Shown here piece by piece: positions 1 through 9,909 of a DNA stretch of 64,000 nucleotides (position 1 is its first letter; the number at the start of each line of letters is the position of its first letter). Source of the DNA: Nocardia anocheti (GTDB lineage: Bacteria; Actinomycetota; Actinomycetes; Mycobacteriales; Mycobacteriaceae). The notes beneath the pieces were generated by a model. That model saw nothing but the letters and a program-made list of their open reading frames with translations. It had not been told where the DNA came from and did no database searches. Location: assembly GCF_029675105.1 (NCBI RefSeq), contig NZ_JAQQFV010000004.1, forward strand, positions 186,001 to 250,000, written 5' to 3'. A program made the translations under genes and the position numbers.

Positions 1-704
1 GGCGTCGCGACGAAGCGGTCCAGCTCGGGCAGTTGCGCGTCGAAGGCCGCGGCGAGCAGGTCGGTCAGCGCGGCGGCGTCGGGGGTGGTGTGCACGGCGA
101 GCAGGCTCACCACGAACGCGCCGTGCGCGACGGTGGCCGCCATACTCGCCACCGTGGGACGCCAATGCGCCCTGGCCGCCGGGTATCTCGGAACCGACAC
201 CGCGACATTGTCGGGACTGACCGCGGCATCGGCGGCGTCCAACGCCACCGCCGCCTTGCTCGCCGCTTCCGGATTCGGCATGCGCAGCGCGAGCACGGTC
301 AGCCGCCGGACGCCCGCCGTGTCGGTGCCCTCGACGAGGAATCCGGCGAGCAGACCGTGTTCGGTGAGCACGGCCCGTGCCTGGTCCGACAGCACCCCCG
401 ACACCTTCGCCGGGGTCGGCAGCGGGACCGCGCCCTTGTCGAGCGGCGAGACCGAGAGCGCGGAATCGGCGGTGGCCGGATTGATCATCACCTCGCCGAT
501 CCGGATCGACTCGATCACCCGTCCCGAGTACTCGGTGCCGGGCGGCGGGGTCAGCGGAACATGCTGGTAGGTGCCATAATCCAGGGCCGCGAGGTCGACG
601 TCGGTGGGCTGCGGCGTCCCCGAGATCCGGCATCCGGTCAGCGCGGCGGCGAGCAGGACGACACCGAGCAGCCCGCGAACCGCGCGGAAATCACAGCGGC
701 GCAT
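1..704 (-). CDS. Secreted lipoprotein, 3' end outside the window
   Basis: The reading frame starts at an ATG that overlaps the end of the upstream kinase gene by 14 bases and runs off the window edge, so the C-terminus is missing. The N-terminus has a basic start, a hydrophobic stretch and a lipobox ending LTGC, so an export signal and lipid-anchored Cys are expected. The rest is Ala/Val-rich with no catalytic motif that I recognise. It resembles the large lipoproteins common in Nocardia (DUF7373 type), but that placement is from memory. The overlap with the kinase suggests co-expression and possibly a shared envelope-sensing role. Confidence 0.7.
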   Translation of the reverse strand, partial: MRRCDFRAVRGLLGVVLLAAALTGCRISGTPQPTDVDLAALDYGTYQHVPLTPPPGTEYSGRVIESIRIGEVMINPATADSALSVSPLDKGAVPLPTPAKVSGVLSDQARAVLTEHGLLAGFLVEGTDTAGVRRLTVLALRMPNPEAASKAAVALDAADAAVSPDNVAVSVPRYPAARAHWRPTVASMAATVAHGAFVVSLLAVHTTPDAAALTDLLAAAFDAQLPELDRFVAT

Positions 705-2337
705 CGGCCCACCACCTCTCGCGCAGTTCGGCCCCGTCGGCGCCGCCGATGACCTCGATCCGGCAGAACGACCGGGCCGCCTCGTCGAAATGGACGGACA
801 GATGGCCGATGTCGACGAGGTCGCGACCGTGATTGTTACCCCAGTACACATTTCCGCTCCCGGACGCCCGACGCCACTGTTCGTGGCCCTCCACCTTGTC
901 GGTACTGGGCGGCACCAGCATCAGCGAACGGTCGGTGTTGCACACAACCGTCACGCTCACCGCCGGGTCGCGGTTGCCCTCACAGCGCATCCGCGCCAGC
1001 GGCGCGAGAGTGTCGGTGGGGACCCGGCGGCCCTGGTCGTCGATCAGGTAGCAGGCGGTCATCTCCTGATAGCCCACGCCGTAGGGGTAGGCGGGCAGCA
1101 GCTCGGCGAAGGTGTCGGCGACGAAGCTGTAGACACCCCAGGCGGTGGCCGGTGGCAGCGGGGGCGGCGACGTGGTGACCCGCGCGTTCGAGTCGGCGTC
1201 GGCACCACGACCACCGATACCGACGGCGACCGTGGTCACGATCCCGATGAGCACGACCGCCGTCACCGCCCAGAAACCCCGGCGACGGACCAGCCGTCCG
1301 AACGGTGTCCGCCGCCGCAGCAGCGCGGCGGTGAACGGATCGGGGCCGTCCGAGGTCCAGCTGCCACCGGTGAACTCCGGCGCACGCGGGGCCGACGCGG
1401 GTGGGTGGGCTCGCGAATCGGGTGCCGATCCCGTCGTCGCGAGCGACTCCCGGTCCACGGGTGCCGCGCCCGACGCGGACGTCCCTGGCGACTCCTGGTT
1501 CTCCAGTGCGGCACGGGCCGCCGCCGCCAGTTCACCGCACGAGGCGAAACGTCGCGCCGGATCCTTGGCCATGGCCCGCGCGATCACCGCATCGAGCGCC
1601 GCGGGCGACCCGGGCCGCACCGAGGACGGTCGCGGCGGCGGCTCGTGCAGATGCGCGTACATCACCGCGGCCGGTGTCTGACGGGGGAACGGCACGGTGC
1701 CGGTGAGCAAGTGGAACAGCGAGCAGCCCAGGGCGTACACGTCCGCGCGCAGGTCCACCCGGTCGCCGCCGAGCTGCTCGGGCGCGACATAGGACAGCGT
1801 CGCGGTGAGACCGCCTCCGGCGGAGAGCGTGCCGGTGTCCTCGGCCCGGCGCGCGATCCCGAAGTCGGTGACCAGCACGCGATCGGGCTTGCCCGGTTCC
1901 TCGGCGACGAGGATGTTGGCCGGTTTCACGTCGCGGTGCAGCAATCCGGCGCGATGCACCGCGTCGAGGCCGCGCGCCGCCTCCCCGATGATGTGGACCG
2001 CCCGCGCCGGATCGAGACCGCCGGACCCCCGCCGGACCAGCTCGGCCGCATCCGATCCCGCCACGTACTGCGTCGCGATCCAGAGCTTGCCGTCGTTCTC
2101 ACCGCGATCGCGCACCGCGACGAGATTCGGATGCGCCAGTCCGGCGGCGAGTTCGGCCTCGCGCAGGAAGCGGGCCCGGAACTCGGGGTCGGCGGCGTGA
2201 TCGTCGGCGAGGATCTTCAGCGCGTCGTGGCGCGGCAGCCGCGGATGGCGGGCCAGATAGACGGTGCCCATGCCTCCGGCGCCCAGCCGCCGCTCGATGA
2301 CATAGCCAGCGAACTCGGCGCCTTCGGCAATACTCAC
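691..2337 (-). CDS. Transmembrane Ser/Thr protein kinase (PknB/PknH type)
   Basis: 548 residues. The cytoplasmic kinase domain covers about 10-275: Gly-rich loop GAGGMG near 19-24, catalytic Lys41, Glu60, HRDVKPAN with Asp136, DFG at 158-160 and APE at 185-187, so it should be active. A Pro/Ala-rich linker follows, then one membrane helix (about 355-376). The outer domain of about 160 residues contains four Cys that could pair; it is not a PASTA domain and I do not recognise it. It overlaps the downstream lipoprotein gene, and a large membrane receptor gene lies upstream, so the three may form one envelope-signalling unit. The ligand is unknown. Confidence 0.92.
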   Translation of the reverse strand: MSIAEGAEFAGYVIERRLGAGGMGTVYLARHPRLPRHDALKILADDHAADPEFRARFLREAELAAGLAHPNLVAVRDRGENDGKLWIATQYVAGSDAAELVRRGSGGLDPARAVHIIGEAARGLDAVHRAGLLHRDVKPANILVAEEPGKPDRVLVTDFGIARRAEDTGTLSAGGGLTATLSYVAPEQLGGDRVDLRADVYALGCSLFHLLTGTVPFPRQTPAAVMYAHLHEPPPRPSSVRPGSPAALDAVIARAMAKDPARRFASCGELAAAARAALENQESPGTSASGAAPVDRESLATTGSAPDSRAHPPASAPRAPEFTGGSWTSDGPDPFTAALLRRRTPFGRLVRRRGFWAVTAVVLIGIVTTVAVGIGGRGADADSNARVTTSPPPLPPATAWGVYSFVADTFAELLPAYPYGVGYQEMTACYLIDDQGRRVPTDTLAPLARMRCEGNRDPAVSVTVVCNTDRSLMLVPPSTDKVEGHEQWRRASGSGNVYWGNNHGRDLVDIGHLSVHFDEAARSFCRIEVIGGADGAELRERWWADAPL

Positions 2338-2518
2338 CCGCCCGGTCTCCCACGGTCACAGCTCTGCCGGGACCCTTCCGACAGGTGACGGGGCGGCACC
2401 CGGTTTCGCTGGTTTCCCGCCCCGAAGTCGACCGGAAACCGCTTGCCCCCGGTCACGCTCGAGCGACTATAACAGCACGAATCCGACCGTGCGGTTCCGG
2501 AATTCGGGCGGCGACGGA

Positions 2519-5356
2519 CTACCGCCCCGGTTCGGTCCAGCCTTCGAGATCGCTCTCGGTGCCCGTCGGGCAACCGTCCTGACCGGGTTGGCGCGGCATC
2601 ATCAGCAGGCAGCGCTGCGGGCCGCCCGCGCCGACGGCGGTGGTGACCAGCACCGCGATCGAGGACGTGTCGGCGACGCGTTTGGTCGCGAAGGCCAGGG
2701 TGCCGGTGACGCCGCGATAGTCGCTCTCGCGCAACTGGACCGCGATGGCGGTGCGGTTCGGGGGCTGGTCGCCGAGGACGCCGCGACTGCTGCGCACGGC
2801 CTGCAGGAACAGGCCGCTCACGTCGAAGGCCAGGCCGGTGCGGTCGCCCGCCCAGGTGGGCTGGTAGTTCGCGAGTCCGGGGTAGACGCGCAGGTCCGCG
2901 ATCAGTCCGGCGAGTTCGGCGCAGAGCTGTTCGTGCTCGAACGGCACCGGCTGGTTGCCGAGTTTGCCGATCCCGCGCACGCAATCGGCGCCACCGAGCA
3001 TCACCGGCGCGGCCTTGGCGACATAGCGCACGGTCAGGTTCGAGGGCAGCGCGGCCGTGGCGCGCTGGTCGGTGATCAGGCGGGTCACCGCGTCGTTGCC
3101 GAGGATCGCCGGGCCGCCGCCGCTGAGACAGCCCCGGCTCACCGACTTGGCGAAGGTCGCGAAATCGTCGTTGCGTCCGGCGAAGAACAGCAGGGTGCGC
3201 CGGTCGAACCCGGCCGACTCGCACGGCGCCGGGAACCGGTAGAGCTGCTGCTGTTCACGCCAGCTCATACTCTCCTGGGCCATCCCGCGCTCGGCCAGTT
3301 CGGTGCGCACGTCCTCGACCAGCGTCGTCACGTACAGGTCGTCGTCGCCTTCGGGGTGGTAGATGGCCACCTTGTCGTAGGCGGGTCGGCCGGTGGCGTC
3401 GCGGGCGCCCTGCGCGTAGTCGGCGACCAGTTTCGCCTGCACGGTATTGCTCGGCGCCGCTTGGAAATACAGCGGCGAGGCCTGGTCGAGTCCGTCGGCC
3501 GACAGTGTCGTGGCCACCGCGGGCACGCCGAGTTCACCGAGCCGGGTGATGGCCGTGCGGGTTTCGTCGGTACTGCGATCGATGCCGACCACGCCGAGCA
3601 CGCTGGGATCGTCGGCGATGAGCTCGCGCAGCGGGTTGTCCACGACCCAGCGCGCGTGTCGCATGTCCGAGCCGCCGTTGGCGATGACGACGCGCAGCAA
3701 CGGTTCCGATTCGTCGGCGGCCAGCAGCGCGCGTCGCTGCTGCACCGCCAGCCCGGCCAGCTCCTCGACCTGTGCGTGCGGATACTTCACATTGGTGTCG
3801 ACATAGCTGAGCCCGGCGAAGTACACCAGCGAGACCAGCGGGCGGTTGGGGTTGTCGCGCCGCGCCGCGGCGGCGTCGGCGTTGAGCCGGAACACCTCTC
3901 GCTGCATGGCCGAGAGCTCGGGGTCGTCGGCGAAGGTCTGGGCGACATTGTCGCTGTAGCCGACGCATTCGCCCTCGCGCAGGCTCACCGAGACCCCGTC
4001 GGTCCACGGCCAGTGCGAACACGGCGCCCCGCGCAGCGGCGGGAAGTAGGTCAGCGCGGCGGCGACGGCGAGCACCACCGGAACCAGCACACACAGGCCG
4101 ACGAACCAGCTGCGCGCGGCCAACGGCGGCGCGGGCGGCAGCGCCATGCCGCGGAATCGCGAATCGCTGACCCGCGGAGGGGTGTCGGCGGGCAGCAGGG
4201 CGCGCAACGGCAGGAACCAGGCGTCGGCCTGGCGGTGGGTGCGCCGGTTGTCGATCTCGCGCAGCCAGACCTGCAACGGGTCCGGCGGCTGCGGCGTGGG
4301 CTGTTCGGCCAGGCTCTCGAGGGTCCGCAGCGGACGCAGATCGGAGATGTAGGACAGCTCGGCGACCTCGCGATGCGGCCCCTCCTCCCGCAGCGCGATC
4401 ACCACCAGCGGATCGAAGATGCCGGTCTCGTTGCGGATCTCGTTGATCCAGGTGAGGATGCGTGCCCCGTCGCTGCCCTCGGCCAGCCCGCCCAGCAGCG
4501 CCACCGGATAGGCGGTGCGGCGCCAGCTCGACGGCCGCCAGATCCGGCGCCGATAGGCGTCGCGCAGGTCTTCGAGGAAGGCGTGGATGAGCAGCTTGGC
4601 GACCTGCTCCTCGTTCTCGTCGACGCGGTGCGAGGCGGTGAGCCGGGACGCGAAACCCAGGAAACTACCCGACAATTCGGGGGCCAGGTAGCGCTGGTGC
4701 AGGAACCAGCGCGTCACCTTCGACATTCCGGGTATCCGCCCGGAGACCCACAGCCACAACCGCAGCACCGGCCACAGCGCGAGCACCCCGAAGACCACCC
4801 GCGAGATGGTGTCCCCGGCAACGCCTTCGGCGGTGTCGGAACGGCTGGTCGGCGAGCCGCTGCGCAGCAACTTGGGCAGCCTGCGCCGCAGTTCGTCGGG
4901 CGCCTCGGCCTCGTCGCTGGTGACGCGCTGACGGGTCAGCCAGTCGGCGGTGCGATAGCGCGGGAACTTGATCGCACCCATGGCGGTGTCGTCGGCGGCG
5001 AAACCCGCGACGAGCTGCTGGATGATCGGCAGACAGTGCCCGGAGATCTCCTGCTCGGCCTGCGGTCCGTTGGCCAGGGCCTGCGGGTCCGGGGTGAGGG
5101 TGGTCGGCGGCAGGTCCGGCGCGCGCAGATCGACCTTGGCGCGCGGGGTGGCGCGGCGGCCACCGGATTCGCTGAGCCAGCGGTAGAGCTCGGCGATGAG
5201 CGCCGAATGACCCTGCACGCCGACCAGTTCGACGATCGGACGCGGCAGCGTGCGCCGCCCACGCAGCAATGTCCGCAGCACGCGCGGCCGGGTATCGGGG
5301 ATCTCGAGCGCCCGCAGCAACTCCAGCAGCTTGCCGACATCATTGGCTTCGGGCAC
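2519..5356 (-). CDS. Large membrane receptor: cytoplasmic NTPase-like region plus extracellular type-1 periplasmic-binding domain
   Basis: 945 residues from a GTG start with a GGGGAGG ribosome site eight bases upstream. Residues 1-410 are cytoplasmic; about 255-330 recalls the Walker-B half of STAND/KAP-like NTPases, though I see no intact P-loop. A membrane helix spans about 416-437. The outer part (about 445-945) looks like a type-1 periplasmic-binding (LivJ/ANF-receptor-like) fold, with the phrases VVGIDRSTDETRTA and KVAIYHPEGDDDLY typical of its two lobes. There is no ABC transporter nearby, so it is probably a sensor and not a transport component. It sits upstream of the Ser/Thr kinase on the same strand. 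The function is inferred from architecture only. Confidence 0.8.
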   Translation of the reverse strand: MPEANDVGKLLELLRALEIPDTRPRVLRTLLRGRRTLPRPIVELVGVQGHSALIAELYRWLSESGGRRATPRAKVDLRAPDLPPTTLTPDPQALANGPQAEQEISGHCLPIIQQLVAGFAADDTAMGAIKFPRYRTADWLTRQRVTSDEAEAPDELRRRLPKLLRSGSPTSRSDTAEGVAGDTISRVVFGVLALWPVLRLWLWVSGRIPGMSKVTRWFLHQRYLAPELSGSFLGFASRLTASHRVDENEEQVAKLLIHAFLEDLRDAYRRRIWRPSSWRRTAYPVALLGGLAEGSDGARILTWINEIRNETGIFDPLVVIALREEGPHREVAELSYISDLRPLRTLESLAEQPTPQPPDPLQVWLREIDNRRTHRQADAWFLPLRALLPADTPPRVSDSRFRGMALPPAPPLAARSWFVGLCVLVPVVLAVAAALTYFPPLRGAPCSHWPWTDGVSVSLREGECVGYSDNVAQTFADDPELSAMQREVFRLNADAAAARRDNPNRPLVSLVYFAGLSYVDTNVKYPHAQVEELAGLAVQQRRALLAADESEPLLRVVIANGGSDMRHARWVVDNPLRELIADDPSVLGVVGIDRSTDETRTAITRLGELGVPAVATTLSADGLDQASPLYFQAAPSNTVQAKLVADYAQGARDATGRPAYDKVAIYHPEGDDDLYVTTLVEDVRTELAERGMAQESMSWREQQQLYRFPAPCESAGFDRRTLLFFAGRNDDFATFAKSVSRGCLSGGGPAILGNDAVTRLITDQRATAALPSNLTVRYVAKAAPVMLGGADCVRGIGKLGNQPVPFEHEQLCAELAGLIADLRVYPGLANYQPTWAGDRTGLAFDVSGLFLQAVRSSRGVLGDQPPNRTAIAVQLRESDYRGVTGTLAFATKRVADTSSIAVLVTTAVGAGGPQRCLLMMPRQPGQDGCPTGTESDLEGWTEPGR

Positions 5357-5445
5357 TTCGACGGCCTCCCCGGACGATCAGCGAGCACGCCCAGCGAACC
5401 GGCGTGTTCGCCGAACGATACCCCGAACCGCCGACCGTCAAACGG

Positions 5446-6351
5446 TCAAAAGCCCAGCTTCCCCAGCTGTTTCGGGTCGCGCTGCCAGTCCTTGGCCACC
5501 TTCACGTGCAGGTTCAGGTAGATGCGCGTACCGAGAATGTGTTCGATCTGCTTGCGGGCGTTGGTGCCGACCTCTTTCAGGCGCGCACCGTTGCGGCCGA
5601 TGATGATCGCCTTCTGACTCGGCCGTTCGACATACAGCAGCGCGTGCACCTCGAGCATGTCCTCGTTGGCCTCGTAGGGCTGGATCTCCTCGATGACCAC
5701 GGCCAGCGAATGCGGCAGTTCGTCGCGCACGCCCTCGAGCGCGGCCTCGCGGATCAGCTCGGCCATGAGGGTTTCCTCGGGCTCGTCGGTGATCTCGCCG
5801 TCGGGGTAGAACGCCGGGCCCTCGGGCATCTGCGAGGCGATCACGTCGACGAGCACCTCGACCTGCTCGCCCTTGACCGCCGACACCGGCACCACCTCGG
5901 CCTCGGGGCCGAGCAACTGGGAGACCGCCATGAGCTGGTGGGCGACCTGGTCGCGGCCCACCTTGTCGATCTTGGTGACCACGCCGAGCACGGTGGTCTT
6001 GGGCGCCATCATCTTGATCTGCTCGACGATCCAGCGGTCACCGGGACCGATCTTCTCGTCGGCCGGGATGCACACCGCGATCACGTCGACCTCGGAGTAG
6101 GTGTCGCGCACCAGGTCGTTGAGCCGCTGGCCGAGCAGCGTCCGCGGACGGTGCAGACCGGGGGTATCGACCAGGATCAGCTGGGCGTGCTCGCGGTGCA
6201 CGATGCCGCGAATGGTGTGGCGGGTGGTCTGCGGACGCGAGGAGGTGATCGCGATCTTGGTGCCGACCAGGGCGTTGGTCAGCGTCGACTTGCCGGTGTT
6301 GGGACGGCCGACGAAACAGACGAATCCGGAACGGAATTCCTTGTCAGCCAC
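5446..6351 (-). CDS. era: GTPase Era, 16S rRNA/30S maturation
   Basis: 301 residues from the GTG chosen here; a longer frame exists upstream, but its extra residues are Arg/Pro-rich and lie over the preceding gene. G1 motif GRPNTGKS at 15-22, DTPG switch II, and a C-terminal KH domain with GRNG show the two-domain Era layout. Era binds the 3' end of 16S rRNA and checks 30S assembly at the membrane. The start overlaps the stop of the cytidine-deaminase-like gene by eight bases, and the run corC-cdd-like-era is also seen in mycobacteria. Confidence 0.97.
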   Translation of the reverse strand: MADKEFRSGFVCFVGRPNTGKSTLTNALVGTKIAITSSRPQTTRHTIRGIVHREHAQLILVDTPGLHRPRTLLGQRLNDLVRDTYSEVDVIAVCIPADEKIGPGDRWIVEQIKMMAPKTTVLGVVTKIDKVGRDQVAHQLMAVSQLLGPEAEVVPVSAVKGEQVEVLVDVIASQMPEGPAFYPDGEITDEPEETLMAELIREAALEGVRDELPHSLAVVIEEIQPYEANEDMLEVHALLYVERPSQKAIIIGRNGARLKEVGTNARKQIEHILGTRIYLNLHVKVAKDWQRDPKQLGKLGF

Positions 6352-6679
6352 CGTGCACCTCGCTGAGCACCGCGCCGGTGCGGTCGGTCCGGATGACCGA
6401 GGCCGAGGGCGAGACCTCGCGCACGGCCTCGATCCCCGCGTCGTCGGCGGCCCCGCCGACCACGACCGCCGCCTCGAATCCCTCGGCACCGCTCGAGATC
6501 GCGGCGGCCACGGCGGCCTGCAACGCGGTCAGGCGCAGCGCGGTGAGCGCGACCTCGCCCGCGGCGTAGGTGCGGCCGTCGGTGTCGCGCACCGCGGCAC
6601 CGCTCGCGCCGCCGGTGCGGCCCAGCGCGCCACGCGCCAGCACCAGCAGTTTGTTGTCCTCGGCGTCCAGTTCACTCAT
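6344..6679 (-). CDS. Cytidine-deaminase-fold protein lacking zinc ligands
   Basis: 111 residues, the short cytidine-deaminase-like protein found between corC and era in mycobacteria (Rv2365c-like, from memory). The fold-level pattern is there ([20 protein letters not shown] where CDA enzymes carry the C/HAE helix), but the Cys/His-Ala-Glu motif and the PCxxC motif are both absent, so it should not bind zinc or deaminate. It overlaps corC upstream by eight bases and era downstream by eight, so the three are probably translated together. The role is unknown; a structural or ribosome-linked role is only a guess. Confidence 0.85.
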   Translation of the reverse strand: MSELDAEDNKLLVLARGALGRTGGASGAAVRDTDGRTYAAGEVALTALRLTALQAAVAAAISSGAEGFEAAVVVGGAADDAGIEAVREVSPSASVIRTDRTGAVLSEVHGG

Positions 6680-8036
6680 GGGTCTCTCCGTTGTCGTCGG
6701 GCGTGCTCACGCGCACCTGGTCGGTGTCGGCGCTCGCCTCGTCGGTGGTGCCCTTGCGGGACTTGTCGTTCTTCTTCGCCGGATCGGCCGCCCGGCGCAC
6801 CAGCACCGTGTTCACCCGCATGCGCCCGCGCGCGTCGGCGCCGCCCTCGCCACGCAGCACCAACCCGTGCACGGCCACCTTCGAGCCCGGCAGCGGCACG
6901 CGACCCAGTTCGTGCGCGAGCAGTCCGCCGACGGTGTCGACATCCTCGTCCTCGATCTCGAGGCCGTAGAGCTCGCCGAGGTCCTCCACCGAGAGCCGGG
7001 CCGAGACGCGATAGCGCCCCTCCCCCAGGTCCTCCACCGGCGGGGTCTCGTCGGTGTCGTATTCGTCGGCGATCTCCCCGACGATCTCCTCGAGCACGTC
7101 CTCGATGGTGACCAGGCCCGCGATGCCGCCGTACTCGTCGACCAGCACGGCCATGTGGTTGCGGCGCCGCTGCATCTCGTCGAGCAGTTCGTCGAGCGGC
7201 TTGGAATCCGGGATGAACACCGCCGGGCGCATCACCTCGCGCACGGTCACCTTGCGGCTGCGGTCGGCGAAGGGCACGAGGTCCTTGAGGTAGACCACGC
7301 CGAGTACGTCGTCGACGTTCTCGCCGATCACCGGGATGCGGGAGTGTCCGGACCGCACGGCCAGCGACATCGCCTGGGCGGCGGTCTTGTCGTCCTCGAT
7401 CCACACCATCTCGGTGCGCGGCACCATCACCGCGCGCGCGGCGGTGTCACCGAGTTCGAAGACCGACTGGATCATGCGGCGTTCGTCGTCGGCCACCACG
7501 CCGCGCTCGCGGGCCATGTCGACCACCTCGCGCAGCTCGATCTCCGAGGCGAACGGCCCGTTGCGAAAGCCCTTACCGGGGGTGATGGCGTTGCCGAGCA
7601 GGATCAGCAGCCTGCTGACCGGCCCCAGCACGGCACCGATGAGCTGCACCGGCACCGCGGCGGCCAACGCGATCGAATACGCGTGCTGACGCCCCAGGGT
7701 GCGCGGCCCGACCCCGATCACCACATACGACACCACCACCATCACGGCGGCGGTGATCAGCAACGCGAGGCTCTCCGACCAGATGTCGAGGGTGGCCGCG
7801 ACCAGCAGCACGGTGGCGGTGATCTCGCACAGGATGCGCAGCAGCACCATGAGATTCACGTACCGGGGGCGATCGTCGACGATCTTGCGCAGCCGGACGG
7901 CGCCGGGTCGGTCCTCGCGGACCATATCGTCCAGCCGGGCTCGCGAGACGGTGTTCAGCGCCGAGTCGACCCCGGCGAACACGCCCCCGATCCCGATCAG
8001 CAGGATCGCCAGGACGATCAGCCAGAACGAGGTCAC
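6672..8036 (-). CDS. CorC/CNNM-family membrane protein with CBS domains
   Basis: 454 residues from a GTG that overlaps the ybeY stop (GTGA); an upstream extension in the same frame is Arg-rich and discarded. The N-terminal DUF21/CNNM membrane domain (about 1-190, several helices) is followed by a CBS pair (about 200-325, with [10 protein letters not shown] and [17 protein letters not shown]) and a CorC_HlyC transport-associated domain (about 345-425). The last ~40 residues are charged and polar. Such proteins are linked to Mg2+/Co2+ homeostasis; the exact ion is not shown by sequence. Confidence 0.92.
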   Translation of the reverse strand: MTSFWLIVLAILLIGIGGVFAGVDSALNTVSRARLDDMVREDRPGAVRLRKIVDDRPRYVNLMVLLRILCEITATVLLVAATLDIWSESLALLITAAVMVVVSYVVIGVGPRTLGRQHAYSIALAAAVPVQLIGAVLGPVSRLLILLGNAITPGKGFRNGPFASEIELREVVDMARERGVVADDERRMIQSVFELGDTAARAVMVPRTEMVWIEDDKTAAQAMSLAVRSGHSRIPVIGENVDDVLGVVYLKDLVPFADRSRKVTVREVMRPAVFIPDSKPLDELLDEMQRRRNHMAVLVDEYGGIAGLVTIEDVLEEIVGEIADEYDTDETPPVEDLGEGRYRVSARLSVEDLGELYGLEIEDEDVDTVGGLLAHELGRVPLPGSKVAVHGLVLRGEGGADARGRMRVNTVLVRRAADPAKKNDKSRKGTTDEASADTDQVRVSTPDDNGETHE

Positions 8037-8587
8037 GCGGGGCCCAGCGCGTCGCCCGGCGCGGTGAAGCCCGCCTTGCCGAGCAGCCGCGCGTCGCGCT
8101 CGGCCAGTTCGGCGCGGCGCTGTTCCTCGCGCAGGCTCACGTACCACTCCTCGAGCAGCTGGGCCTGCAGCGCGAACATCTCCTTCTCCTCCTCCGGCTC
8201 GGCATGGTCGTAGCCGAGCAGGTGGAGCACGCCGTGCACGGTGAGCAGCGCGAGCTCGTGATCGAGCGAATGGTCCGCCTTCTGGGCCTGGCCCATGGCG
8301 AACTCCGGACACAGCACGATGTCACCGAGCATGGACGGGCCGGGCTCGGGGCTGTCGGGGCGACCGCCCGGCTCCAGCTCGTCCATCGGAAACGACATCA
8401 CGTCGGTGGGGCCGGGCAGGTCCATCCAGCGCACGTGCAGGTCGGCCATGGTGTCGAGATCGACCAGCACCATCGACAGTTCCGCGGCGGGATGCACGTC
8501 CATCCGGCCGATCACGAACCGGGCGACGCTGACCAGGTCTTCTTCGGGGATTTCCATGCCCGACTCGTTGGCGATCTCGATGCTCAC
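8033..8587 (-). CDS. ybeY: Endoribonuclease YbeY
   Basis: 184 residues. The zinc motif [11 protein letters not shown] with His118, His122 and His128 is intact, as is the family phrase DVMSFPMDE. YbeY acts in 16S rRNA 3' maturation and 70S quality control. The GTG start reading [10 protein letters not shown] was chosen because it matches the mycobacterial N-terminus; an upstream in-frame GTG would add eight residues. The stop overlaps the corC start. Its position between phoH and corC matches mycobacteria. Confidence 0.95.
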   Translation of the reverse strand: MSIEIANESGMEIPEEDLVSVARFVIGRMDVHPAAELSMVLVDLDTMADLHVRWMDLPGPTDVMSFPMDELEPGGRPDSPEPGPSMLGDIVLCPEFAMGQAQKADHSLDHELALLTVHGVLHLLGYDHAEPEEEKEMFALQAQLLEEWYVSLREEQRRAELAERDARLLGKAGFTAPGDALGPA

Positions 8588-8651
8588 CTGTTCAGGGTAC
8601 GGTCTGGGCACGATGCCGCCGGGAGCGGCATCGCCTCCAGCGTGCCGCGCG

Positions 8652-9761
8652 TCAGCCCCGGTTGGCGCGCCCGGCCGCGCGCCGCTGCGCCCGGTTGCCC
8701 GGGTAGTGCGGGCCCGGCACCGCGCGGGTCTCGGATTCGAACCGGTCGTAGGCGTCGACGATGTCGGAGACCAGCCGGTGACGCACCACATCGGCGCTGG
8801 TGAGCTCCGAGAAGTGGATGTCGTCGATGTCGGTGAGGATCTCCGCGGCCGCGCGCAGACCCGACCGCTGCCCGTTGGGCAGGTCGACCTGCGAGATGTC
8901 ACCGGTGACGACCATCTTGGAGCCGAAGCCCAGGCGGGTCAGGAACATCTTCATCTGCTCGGCCGTGGTGTTCTGCGCCTCGTCGAGAATGATGAACGAG
9001 TCGTTGAGGCTGCGCCCACGCATGTACGCCAGCGGCGCGACCTCGATGACACCGGAGGCCAGCAGCTTGGGGATGGCTTCCGGGTCCATCATGTCGTGCA
9101 GGGCGTCGTAGAGCGGCCGCAGATACGGGTCGATCTTGTCGTTGAGCGTGCCAGGCAGGAAGCCCAACCGCTCACCGGCCTCGACCGCGGGCCGGGTCAG
9201 AATGATGCGGGTGACCTGCTTGGACTGCAGGGCCTGCACCGCCTTGGCCATGGCCAGGTAGGTCTTGCCGGTACCGGCGGGACCGATGCCGAACACGATG
9301 GTGTTGGCGTCGATCGCGTCGACGTAGCGCTTCTGGTTGAGCGTCTTGGGCCGGATGGTCTTGCCGCGCCGCGACAGGATGTCCAGGCTCAGCACCTCGG
9401 CGGGCGACTCGGACACGCCCTCGGTGAGCATGGACACGGTGTGGCGCACCGCCTCGGGCGTGATCACCCGATTGCGGCCGGTCAGCGCCACGAGCTGCTC
9501 GATGACGCGTTCGGCCAGCGCCACGTCACCGGCCTTGCCGGTGATGGTGACGGTGTTGCCGCGGACATGGATGTCGGCTGGAAGGAGCTTCTCCAGCTGA
9601 CGCAGATTCTGGTCGGCCGAGCCGAGGAAGGGGAAAACAGACTCCGGGGCGAGTTCGATGCTGGAACGCACTGTTCGCGCCGCGGGACCCGCGTTGTTTC
9701 CGCCTGCGCCGATGCCTGATACGGGGTTGGTGGGGTCGCCGATCTCGCCTGTGTTCTTCAA
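8652..9761 (-). CDS. phoH: PhoH-like ATPase/helicase
   Basis: 369 residues, close to the usual ~350. An N-terminal KH-like segment (about 32-115) precedes the PhoH domain with Walker A GPAGTGKT at 160-167 and a Walker-B stretch FIILDEAQN. PhoH1 proteins act on RNA and lie next to ybeY in many bacteria, which points to RNA metabolism. The first ~30 residues are Gly/Asn-rich and not conserved. The stop is 64 bases before ybeY. The 148-base gap upstream separates it from rsmE and has AT-rich tracts that may hold its promoter. Confidence 0.93.
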   Translation of the reverse strand: MKNTGEIGDPTNPVSGIGAGGNNAGPAARTVRSSIELAPESVFPFLGSADQNLRQLEKLLPADIHVRGNTVTITGKAGDVALAERVIEQLVALTGRNRVITPEAVRHTVSMLTEGVSESPAEVLSLDILSRRGKTIRPKTLNQKRYVDAIDANTIVFGIGPAGTGKTYLAMAKAVQALQSKQVTRIILTRPAVEAGERLGFLPGTLNDKIDPYLRPLYDALHDMMDPEAIPKLLASGVIEVAPLAYMRGRSLNDSFIILDEAQNTTAEQMKMFLTRLGFGSKMVVTGDISQVDLPNGQRSGLRAAAEILTDIDDIHFSELTSADVVRHRLVSDIVDAYDRFESETRAVPGPHYPGNRAQRRAAGRANRG

Positions 9762-9909
9762 AAGTGGCTATAGCCTGCTTCCGGTCTCGACTGTGTGTTC
9801 GATGACCTCAGTTTAACGCGCACCACCGACACCGCCCAGCGATATAACGGCGGCATCGGCCCAACCGCGATCGATCGGTGATCGCAGGTCACAGCGGGGA
9901 CGCGGCGGG

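Noticed and set aside
604..2388. Long plus-strand frame opposite the Ser/Thr kinase
   Set aside because: Arg/Gly-rich translation with no motifs; it is antisense to an intact kinase and arises from GC-rich third positions.
2489..5521. 1010-residue plus-strand frame
   Set aside because: Antisense to the receptor gene; composition (Arg, Gly, Gln, His) is that of a shadow frame.
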